64,000 nucleotides of DNA. Origin: Ceratotherium simum simum (lineage: Eukaryota; Chordata; Mammalia; Perissodactyla; Rhinocerotidae). The notes under the pieces are model-generated. The model saw only the letters and a program-made list of their open reading frames with translations, ran no database searches and was not told the origin of the DNA. The translations under genes and the position numbers were made by a program. The DNA lies in the NCBI RefSeq assembly GCF_000283155.1, contig NW_004454179.1:10070661-10134660 (forward strand), given 5' to 3'. Positions 12,101 through 24,100 of the stretch are shown here, one piece after another (within the stretch, counting starts at the first letter, position 1; every line of letters begins with the position of its first letter).

Positions 12101-15100
12101 GAGCCACCAGGCTGTACCCAAGACAATAAAACCAAAATCTCTGGGGGTGGGACCTGGCATCAGTATTTTTTAAAGTTCTTCAGGTTACTCCAACTGCAGC
12201 ATGGTTGACAACCACTGCTTTAGTCCTGAACCGTTCACTACTTCCCTTCCTGAGAACCCCTCCTTAACGAGCTTTCCCAGTCAGAATTCTTCTCTTGACT
12301 CTCACAGCACAAAATCTAGACGACAGATTAGTGCTAAAGAAACCCATCTTAACTTTTGATTTGTATAGTACTTGATAGTTTTACAAAGTGCTTACATATA
12401 TTCTTATTTGAGGTTCATGTCAACTCACTAACAACAGCTGAGCAGGTATTAATTACTATCCCCATTTTAAAGATAAGAACACAGAAGTCCTTAGGTAAGT
12501 GACTTGCCCAAGGTTACCTAGCTAATAAGTGACAGAATTATAATAAGAATTCAGGCCTCTTGACCTCAGAATTCTTCACCTCACTGCCTCCTCAGAGTGT
12601 TGGTCTTACCTCCCTAATAAAACTGTTGGCTCTGAAAATAAGAAGCTCTACTTTTATACATCCATTTTTAATTCAAACCTAATATTTAAAGCACCTGACT
12701 GAGCTAGGTGCTCTAGGGCCTTGCTGCTCCTCAGACCAGCAGCAAGGGCATCACTCGGGAACTTGTTGGGCAATCAGAATCTTGGGTCCTACCCGAGACG
12801 AACCAGAATCTGAATTTTAATAAGACCCCAAGCGATTTGTATGCACATTAAAGTTTGAGAAGCACTGCTTTAGGGATAAAAACGAATAAGATGTCCCTAT
12901 CCTCCAGGAGTCTATTACTTAGTAGGGTCTCCAGACATGTATATAAATAACTTTAGTAGAGTTAGAATGTATCATTACAGGAGTGTGACTCTATGAGATT
13001 ACAGAGGTGAGGTTACGTTTGACTAGGGTTAAAGACAGGTATCATGGAGGGGGTGGTATTTAAGTGAGTGACATTGAAAGGCTGCAGTAGGATTCAATGG
13101 CCCAGGAGAGAGGTTGAAGGGTAGGGTACAGGTGGAGGCAGCAGAGTTGAAGAATTATTTGTGGAACAGAAAGGAGTCACATGTAACTGGAGCACAGGGA
13201 ACACGTGAGCATAAAAACTGGAAAGGTAAATGGGGCCCTGTGGACATTTGGCCTTGAGTCTATAAGGCAATGGGGGTCAAAAGTTTTGAGCAGAGGAGTG
13301 ACAGGATGAAATCTGCATTTTTCTCTTTCCTGCTTTATATTCTTTTGTTTTTTCTTTTTTTTTTTTTTTTTTTGCTGAGGAAGATCCACCCTGAGCTAAC
13401 ATCTGTGCCAGTCTTCCTCTATTTTGTATGTGGGCTGCAGCCAAAGCATGGCCACCGATGAGCGGTATAGGTCCATGCCTGGCAACCGAACGCAGGTGGC
13501 CAAAGCGAGTGCACCGGACTTAACCACTAGGCCACGGGGCTGGCTCCCTCCTGCTTTGTATTCTAATCCTTCCATGTCTGGAACCACTACCAGCCCAGAC
13601 ATATAAGGATTAAAGAAAAAATCCGGTGTAATCTCAGGCTGTTCTCCATAACCAAGAAGTCTCAAGCAATCAATTCGTTTTAGACAAGACTAGCACAGCA
13701 AGCAGGGCGATGGGGTAGAGAAGGAAGCCATCGTAATGGTAAAGTGGGACCTGATCTGAGACACAGGCAGTGGAAATAAAACTCCTATAGAACATAGCTC
13801 CATGCTACGCACAAAGTAGGCTTGACAAACACATATACACGCATACAACCACACCCATACAACCATACACACACTACACTTACAGCAAATGAAATGCCTG
13901 CTGGCCTTCTCATCCATTTGGGGGGTTTTTTCAAGGGAGGTATCAATGATGCTTGGGCTACTTGCTCTGGCACCTGCAATGGTGGGAGAGGCTGGCCTTT
14001 GCTGAAGGAAGAAGAGATCTGGGAGTAAAAGGACATCTGCATCACCAGCCTGAAGTGATGGCTTAGCCAGTAACTGCACCTACAAACTCCCTTTGGGGAG
14101 GAATCCTTGAGATACTCAATTTGGCCCACAAAGCCTGGACTCCCATATTTCAGGGGATGGCGATGGGACTGGCAGGGAGGGTAGGACTCTTGGAAAGCAT
14201 ACTGTATCCAAGATCTACAGTAGAGTGTGACACAAAATGGATCTATAGGAGAGAGCAAGGTAAGACAGTTCATACTTCAAAAAATAATGGTCCCAGTACG
14301 GAGGTCCAGTGTCCCTGAAATACCACGGGGAACAACCAAGAACAAAATTTAGGACAATATGCATGGATCTTTATGGAATTTTGCTAAGTGAAATAAGTCA
14401 GACAGAGAAAGACAAATATCATATAATTTCACTCATATGTGGAAGATAAACCACAGATACAGAGAATAGACTAGTAGTCACTAGAGGGAAGGGGAATGGG
14501 GGGAGGGTAAAATGGGTAAAGCGGGTCATTTGTACAGTGACAGATGGAAACGAGACTTTTGGTGGTGAACACAATACAGTATATAAAGAAGTCTAATTAT
14601 AATGTACACCTGAAATCTATATAACGTTATAAACCAATGGTTACCTCAATGAAAGAAAATGTAAATGAAAACAAGAGGAAAAAAGAGCCCAGGTGAAGGC
14701 TTCCTTTGTATTGTGGCAGAAATTGACATCTTCCCAGGAAGAAGGGTTGTCCTCCCAAACCCAGGGCCCTGGTCTCCCAGTCTCCAATAGTCCCCACTTT
14801 TTCCCAGGCCATATGTCCTCTCTCCCTCCAAACAGAGACAGCCCCTTCCCTCCAGCATTCTCCATATAGCCCTTCAAACCTTGTCAGCCTGTCTCATCTG
14901 CTGGACTTCCCAGCTCCTACCCATCACAGAGTACAAACTGATCCAGCCATCGAAGGAGGCAGCAGAGAACACCGCAGGGTCTCGAGGGCACCACTGCACA
15001 TCAAAGCACCAGCTGCTCTGTGTGGGTAGCTTATATACCACCTAACACGAGGGAACACAACCATTAGGGAAACTCTGACTTAGGTAAGGCAACCCAGAAC

Positions 15101-18100
15101 ACAGAGCTGCAGCAGGGATTCCTCTACCACCTCATCTCCCATCCCAGCAGGCCCACAGAAGGGCCAGCCTACCTCGCTGCTCCCCAGGTTCCAGCATAAG
15201 ATCTGGTTGTCTTTGGCACTACTGAGCAGCAGCTCAGCATCAGCCTGGCTCCATGACACTGACAAGATCCCCCTAAAAAGGAAAGGAAAGAGGAACTAAC
15301 ATTTGTTGAATGCCTATATAAGGGTGCCTTACATATCCTGGATAAATCTCATCCCCATAAAATAAGCATTCTGATGTCATTTTACAAATGAGGAAAAGGA
15401 GGCTTTGAAAAATTAAGTAACTTTTAGCAGTCACAGAGCCAGAATGCAAGTCAAATCCCAGAGTCTGTGCAGTACACCTGTACCACTCTGCCTCCCATAG
15501 GTCACTGCAGGGTGGCCTGCTTCTTCTCCCTGATTGTACGGTAGGGACTATGAATCAGTATGAATCAGGCAAACACCTACCCCTTCGGGTGCTTTTATCC
15601 CAGGAGGGTAGCGAGGACCTAATTCTCATAAGTCTGCAAGGAGGTATAAAGGCAACGTGGCCCTTTACTTAGAAAGAAGAGACTGTGGGGCTGCTTTCTC
15701 TGCTGTGGGCCCAAGAGCTACAGCCTCAGAGGCAGGCCTGTTCAGAGGATAGACAGGAGTCAAGGTTCTTTTATTAAGAAGAAGTCTTGGAGGAAGCAAC
15801 TTCATCACTTAAAGAAACCATTATCCTCAGATCAGAGCCTGGGGACTCTCCCAGGGGGACTAAACACCGGCTCCAATATTTCTCATGACCCCATCCGCAC
15901 TCCTATCTCTGGAAGTTACATGGAATCTCAGGCTCTTCTCCATAATCTCTGGGTCTAAAGGATTCCTCTTGGTTGGGGTTGGAGGTTGGACTGGGTGATT
16001 GTGTGTTCACTGGGATGGCTTTGAAGCGAGGAGGGACGTTTGGTAGCTAAAGTGAGGCATCATTGCCTCCTACCCTGGTCAGTTATGCGCCCTCTCCCCT
16101 CACACACCAAGGATGTGGATGGGGTTTGAGATGATACCTGCTGTGGCTCTCCAGCACCTTCAGGGGCGAGGAGGCAAAACGCAAGTCCCACAGCTGAATC
16201 ACTGGGAGATGATCATCTTCTGAGCATAGCACCAACTGGGTGGCTATGTCTGGGTGCCAGGCCAGTCCTGAGCAGTGCATCTGTGAACAAAGCAGACCTC
16301 AATGGGTGATGTAACCTGACTCTTTTGGTTATGAACTTTTTATGCCCATTGTAATAGGACTACTGTGAGGGTAGATTTTGGGTTTCTTCTATGTGACTGG
16401 GAACATCACAGCCATTAAGTAATAAGTGATGATCATGAATAAGTAAGGAGTGCTAGGAAGCCTCCAGATCAGCTCTGTTTAGCTTCCCTAAGCTTTCAGT
16501 CTCAATAGGAAATCTGCTAAGGGGCTGAATCCACATGGGCAACAGCTAAAAGCAGAACCCTGGCCAGGGAAAGAGCAGTTCCAATGACTACATACAAGAG
16601 AGAAGGCAGAGTCCAAGCCTGTATTCTACTTCCACAACTCACCCTATTGCTGTGATCACTGACTTTAATGATAGGTTCATTCTTCCTGAGATCCCACACA
16701 ATTGCCTTGCCACTGGGGTGAGCAGAAGACAGAATGTGTTGAACTTGCCGGTTCCAAGAGAGTGCCTTGATGTCTTCTAGGGGCTGCTGAGGCAGGAAGG
16801 GGTCAGGGGTGGAGGACAACTTGTCACCCCCAAACCAAGAGACATCTGCTGTTCCACTGCTCCCAACCATCCAGAGAAAGCCCAAGAGTAAACATGGGGC
16901 TACCAAACCAAGACAATCCCAGGGAGCAGGGAGTTGAATTTTTCAGAGAGGATGCTTTAGGGTACTGGTGTACAGCAGAGAAAATGGCAGGCACACTTGG
17001 GTTTTACTCCTATCCCAAGGTGCTCCTGAGCCAAGATTTAAAAACAGCCCTCTTGTCTATGACAGAGAAGGAGAGAAGGAGGAAGGTGAGGGAGGGAGGG
17101 AAACAGACACCCAGGACCCCCAGAGAGAGTGAGGCAGAAAGAAAAGCCATTGCTACTTTTAGGGCACAAGGCATCAAATTCCTACTTAAGTTACCTCATA
17201 ATACTGTAAGCATAAGATAGAGAAAAGCCAGGAAGCAAAAAGATGGGCCCAGTTAGAGACTGACAGAGAGGTACACTCAGAGACAGAGATACCCAGACCC
17301 CCAGCTGCATGGCAGAACCAGATACAGAGACAAGGCTGACCCTCCCCACAGGAAGGACAAGGGTATATCTGGGTGTCCTCTTGCCTCCCTCTGCTGAGCC
17401 CAGAGCCCTACCCAACTCTGCCTAAGCTACACTATGATAAAGAGTACTCTCACTCCTCCTCTCAAAGTCTTTTACTCCCCCACCCTTCTTCATTTTCCTT
17501 CCAGAAACCCCTAGGATAGTTAATGACCACAAAACAACCACCCCCCTTACCCTTCCCTCCATTCCTGCTATTATCTGGCTGGTAGCATGTTAGTCTGTGG
17601 AGCTTTATTGCCCTCCAGTGGTAAAGGCTGAAATCTCCTGTGCTCTAGCTGTCTCCAGAATTCAAGACTTTCCCTGGGAAAATCAGCTGCACACTCTAAG
17701 CAGCAGCCCCGGGAGCCTCCTCACCTGTGACTTGGATCCTGGGGTCACTGGCACACTCAGGTTATTCAAATCCCAAATGAAGATTTCAGAATCATTGGCC
17801 CCTGAGGCCAGGAGGTTGCCCTGTATGAAGAATAGGCCTTTGGAGACACCATCCCAGGAAGAGATGAGAGCAGGAAAAAGACTCACATTTGGGACTTCTA
17901 AAGCCTCTTCCATAACAGCCTGGGGAAGGTTCAGAGTTACCAACTGGAGGTCACAAGTGAACATTTCCATTCAGATCTGTTGCTCCATGGCTTGGCCATG
18001 TCTGACCAACTGAAACGTAGTACCTGGAAAGGATTAAAGTCGAGGGCTCTGACAGCACCCGTGTGCTTCTGTCTCTGGGCAATCACAGGCTCCTTCCCCG

Positions 18101-21100
18101 AAGACAGGATGTGGATCACATTGTATAGAGTAAGCATGCCATTGTCCCCGCCGCCTGCAATAACCCCGGAGCCTTCCAGAAGCCCATTGCCAAAGCTCCC
18201 CCAGATCAGCTTGTGGAACCTACAAAGAGGAGGAACTGGCATCAGCACCAACTCAGATCCACGGCAGTAAGCAGAGGGTGGGCATCCTTGTCAGCCTCTG
18301 CCATTATGAAGGCATCCCCAACCCTAGCCGGGGCCTGCCTGTCTTCCTCATTTCCCAAACACAGAACAGAGGTCTCTTCTGCCCGGTCTTGCCCCTTCTC
18401 TAAATAAATACTCCACCTATATTATACTAGAAGCCAGGAGGCCACTGCCTTGGAGTTGTGTGGGAATGCTTTTTTTAAAGTTAATATTATTGGGGTTATC
18501 TAGGCTCAGTGACAAATACTTCAAAGAGATTACTTCACTTAATCCTCACAACTCAAATAACAACAACAACTAACACTTATTGAATACTTACTATATACCA
18601 GGCACTGTTTTAAGTGCTCTACATGTATTAGCTGATTTAATGTTCAACACCCCATGAAATATTGTTATTAACTCCATTTTCAATTAAGGAAACTAAGGCA
18701 CAGAGAAGTTATGAAATGTCTATAGGAAGTGGCAGAGTCAAGGTTCAAAACCAGGCCCACCTTATTTCAGAGCCAGAGCTTCTAACCATCATAAAATACT
18801 GTCTTTTGTTTAGAGGAAGATCCAAACTCTTCTGTACCTGACTCAAAGCAGGTTCCTGAGACCAACAAGTGCTATCCTGTCTTCCCTCTCAAGCTGGAAG
18901 TGAGAAAAGACCCAAGGATCTCTCCACCCCATGCTTCCCCGACATGGCTGGCTCACTGGAGCTGCTACGTGGCTGCAACAGGCAAGCCCCAGAGACACAG
19001 AGGCACGAAGAATAAACACACACTTGGGAAACACTTTTCTGGCTCTCTGAGGATGCTTCCCACAAGACACTGCCAGTGTCTTGCACAAAAGAAAAACGTG
19101 GACCCTGGGCCCCCTGCAGACAAGTAAGGGTACTCTGCAAAGCCCCTAGGGAAGGCATGTGAAATCTCCAAAGCCTCTTAGAGGGTCTGTCCTCTATTTC
19201 ACAGCTAGCCAAGGATATTTCCACAGCCCTTCAGAGAAACTAATTTCACATCGAATGATTTCATAAGATCCCCAATTGAAATGAAATGTTTCCACACCCT
19301 GGGAACAGTCAGCAAAGAAACTGAGTGGGGTGACTGGGCAGGAACCTGTTCGGCCAGTCATTAGAGCAGAGCCAACCTGTCAGAAGTTAAGAGCTAAGCA
19401 CTAGTTCAGAGTAGGTCAACATCTGGACAAAACAGCAAAGTCGACACAAATGATGGCTCTAAAGCTACCGTCAGAAAGGCTATGTTTTCTAAGGTTGCAC
19501 TGATCTTAAGGTATTCAGAAGAATATGGCAGAAGAATGTGTTCTGCCATATACTGGCTCAAGAGGCTGCCATGTCCTCCAGGAGCTAGAGCTCAGTGTGG
19601 GCAGAAGGCAAGTCAACAGAGTAGCTAGAGAAGCCCATAATAGGTCACAGAGGAACCAGAAGAGGGTATGGCCAGTGAAAAACTCACATGGGAATGGTAG
19701 AAGAGGCTGCAGTGACCTCAGTGTGGTCAGAACACATGACACATAGACCAGAGTAAAAGGTACCTGAGACCTCAGGGGGGTGTCACCAAAGGGTTAGAGA
19801 ATAGGGCCCAGTTACTTTAGAGTGACTGAAATGCAGAACACAGAATGTGACAAAATGATTTTCTTTCAGTAAGCACATATAAAGTACATTCCTATTGTTA
19901 ACTACTTCACTAGTAAGGGTGAAGCTGCAGCCCAAATAGAACATGATAGAGAACACCCGCGACAGTGGAACCACTTGGGATAAGGTAAGCAAGGAAGGGG
20001 ACTTGACTATTCAGTAGGCTCAAGGAGTGTCAATCATCTCTGCTCTGCAAATAGACAGGGAACAAGAGATAGCCGTGTGTGTGTGTGTGTAGAAAGAGAG
20101 TGCACAAGCATGTGAGCAAATGTGACAAACTGTTAACAACTGATGAATCTAAGAGAAGGTATATAATTGTTCTCTGTAACATTCTGCAACTTTTCTATGG
20201 TCGAATATTTTTCAAATAAAAAGTTAAAAAACAAAAAAGATGGCCTTTGGCCTGAAAATAGAAACCAAGAGATTCGAGGAGAAAGTATAGGGAGAAGAGT
20301 CTGTATAGGAATGTGGGAACTTTCAAAATATGAGAATACAGGTGGAATTCTTTGCTAAAGAGGTTCCCATGATAACGATGGCAATGATGGAGACCATATG
20401 GCATCACAGAATGATGGCTGGCACCTAAAGAAAATACCAGTTCTTTGATTCCTACCTAGACCTGGTGAAGCAGAAATTCCAGAGATAGGACCTCAGAGTC
20501 TACGTTTTTAACAAGAGCCCCCAGGTGATTCTACCAACGAGCCAGGGTTGAAAACCACTGTACTACAGATACATCAGACTGCATACCAGCCTAGAACAAC
20601 AGGGGAAGAAGCTGAATTTCATAAAGATAGAATCAGCCCTAACAACCAGCTCATGACTATGTTTTTGGCAAAAAAAGAAAAAAAAAAAAAAAAGACAAGG
20701 CTGAAGAGAAGAAACTGAGGCCTCTTAGATCAGAAGGTAGCACCAGATAAGCTCATCTGAGGCCAAGCTTCAGCTACCTTATGATTAGGAATGTGTGCTG
20801 TATAAATTCTTGCTTCCATGATTTATGTACTTCATTTTGGATTTTGCTTTTATTTGTTTAGTAAGTTTTCTTTGGAAAAATCCCAACCTCATATTAGTGA
20901 ACTAAAGTGAAAAAGAGTTTGTCCACATCCAGGCCAAAAGAGCTGAGGGATTCCAAGTTTCCTCAAAGTCAAACAGAGTGGTGAAGGCAGTGCTCCAAGC
21001 TGGAGAATGAAGGCAATGGAGTGGAGCGACAGCTGTCCTACAGGAGAATCACTTCTCTGAATGCCTAGTATGAACCAGGCTACTATGTGCCCACTATGGA

Positions 21101-24100
21101 TCCCGAGTGTACAGCGGAGAAAACAGGGTCAGAGAAGTTAAATAACATGCCCAAGAGGAGAGCAGATGGAAGAGCTGGGATTGGAACCCAGGTCTGTCCA
21201 ATAACAAAGCCCATTCTCTGTCTACTCTGTGATCTTGATGTCTCTAGAGAGAAGGCAAGTCTTGGAAAGAGAAAAACTAAGAGAAGTACACAAAGTGATC
21301 TTTTTCTGCTTGGTGTTGTCCCTTACACAGGCACTCAAAGAGAGGTCACGGTGCTCCCCAAGTAGCTAGAACTGAGATAAAGGTACTGAAAGATAGATCA
21401 CCTACTTTCTCCATGTTACTAGAGGATGGGTCATACCAAGGTTATGGAGATCACTCAGAGATCTAGAACCTCAGTGTAGACAGGATGGAGTGCAGCAAAT
21501 CACACGTCGACCTCTGACATCAATTTAGCAACAGTAGCTATGTCCTCAGTTCAAAAGTCAAAACATAGACAATGTATTAGGGGCTGGCCCTGTAGCGTAG
21601 TGGTTAAGTTTGCACACTCTGCTTCGGTGGCCCAGGGTTCTCAGGTTTGATCCCGGGCGCAGACCTATGCACTGCTCATCAAGCCATGCTGTGGCAGGGT
21701 CCCATATATAAAACAGAGGATGATGGGCACAGACGTTAGCTCAGGGCTAATCTTCCTCAGCAAAAAGAGGAAGACTGGCAACAGATGTTAGCTCAGGGCC
21801 AATCTTCCTCACAAAAAAACCAAACAACAATGTATTATTCTCCCAGAAACCTTTCTTCTTGAGCGAGATTCATCTAACAAACCAAACATCGCTTGCTTCG
21901 GTGCACATGCTAATCCATATTGATTCTGACTACATCCAGTGGCATTTATCCATGCACTCTCTCCAGACTACTTGTAGCTTGAGGCTATCTCTTATCTACA
22001 CCCACACCAGTGTTTCAGAACAGTTCTCTTTCAGTCAGGTATTTCTTTTATTTTTTTTTTTTTTTTTTTTTTTGTGAGGAGATCAGCCCTGAGCTAACAT
22101 CCACCAATCCTCCTCTTTTTTTTTTTTTTTGAGGAAGACGGCCCTGGGCTAACATCTGTGCCCATCTTCCTCCACTTTATATGGGACGCCGCCACAGCAT
22201 GGCTTGCCAAGCAGTGCGTCGGTGCGCGCCCGGGATCCGAACCAGCGAACCCTGGGCCGCCGCAGCGGAGTGCGCGCACCTAACCACTTGCGCCACCAGG
22301 CCGGCCCCAGTCAGGTATTTCTAAATAGATATTTCTTTGTTGCATCATGGATTGAGGATAAGAGGATATTCAGGATTCAAATATAGTTGAGGCACCGGTC
22401 TGGTGAAAAGGGCAGGCAGAGGAAGGGGGAAGATTTTGCAAAGTATACGTTTAGTTAATAATGAAGAGACACAGGGAGGGGTTAAAAAAAAGGAAAAAAG
22501 ATGGAGACTAAGCTAGAAAAAAAAAGGGAAGGAAAAACTGAACATAAGACCGGAATTTGGAGCTCAGTAGGATCTTAGAAGTCATCTTGTACAACCTCTT
22601 TATACATAAGTGAGGAAACCTAAGACCACTGATGGAACTCAGTTTGCTCAAAGTCACATAGCTTTAGCCAAGGCTACAACCCAACACAACTGTGCTTTCC
22701 ACTAAACCATGCAGAAGATGACAAAAAGAAAAGAAAAGAAAGAGGGAAGCATAAAGCAAAGGATGGGTAGCCCTCTATCAACCCTGATCATCTTGGTCAA
22801 CAGTCTGTGGTACTGACTTTTGAGTAAGTGACCTAACCCAGGCTGGAACAGAAAGAAGTGGGTGTCTTAGACCCCAGTGTGTCTAAGATGATTTCTTCAG
22901 AAAGGCCCCAACACGACCGTGTCAGAGGTAATCCCTTAAGTTTTTGGGAATGAGAATCAATCTTTGGACATGATTACAGAGGTGGAAAAAGACAGCAGGG
23001 ATGTAATACTATCAATAGGGTTAGCTGTACTATTTATTTTGGTTATAGCCCCCAAATCCCTGCAGGGTGGAGCAGGGTATGAAGGGAAGTTCATAACTCC
23101 TGAATTCAGTACCAACATTTCAAAAAGGGTCCCTTCAACCTAGTTGGTTGCACAACAAACAGATCATCACCCCTGAAAAGCTCTTAAGGCACTAAGACTA
23201 ACTGAAGACTAATTATAACTAACCGAAGTGGTGGATAATAATGCTCAGTTTGTTACCCCATAAGTTTCTAATATCACTCATCCATTCAACAAATATTTAT
23301 TAAACACCTAATGCCAGGCACTGTTTTAGGTGCTAGAGATACAGCAGTGAATAAAAGAGACAAAAATCTCTGCCCACAAGGATCTTAGGATTCAGTCTCA
23401 AGATTTCTCAAGCAATTATATTGCCTCTTTCTTAGGAACTAAGGAGCCACTACTGTGCTGAAGCTGCTGCTTGGCTGGTCATAAAAGCCTTGGCCACTTC
23501 TCTTATCTCCAGCAGCATAAACATTATTGAATTAGCTCACCCCTTTCAGGAGCCCTTGCTGAAATGCTTGTTTAAAGGCTAAGAATATCCCATCACTATT
23601 GGTAAACCCTCCAGTGCCTGCTCTTCAAAAGGTACAGGTACTGGAAATGGAAATAGATGTAAAAAACCGCAAAATAAGGGATACTGTCATAAACTGATAT
23701 AGGGGCTCAAGAAAGGGAGAACAATAACTAACCTTTCATTATTAGGTTAAACCATGAAAAGAAAGAGGAGAGTAGTTCTGTCTAAACATCTTAACTAGTC
23801 TCTCAGATGCACCAAAAAATGCACAAGAGGATGGAAAGTTGTATTCTAGACCAGTAATCTCTAAAATGAGATGGGCAAGATAATTCTCTGGTCTGTAAGA
23901 AAAAGATTTACCTTTTTAATCTAAAACATGATAGAAATTGCACTTTGTAATAATACAGTAATACATGTATATTATTTATATTGAATATATAATGACTACA
24001 GTAAATATTCATTTTTCCTGATGGCGCAAATTTGAAGAGCATTGCTTCAGACTGTAAGCCTTATCTTTACAAAACCTATAAAAGAGCAGTTGAATAATGG

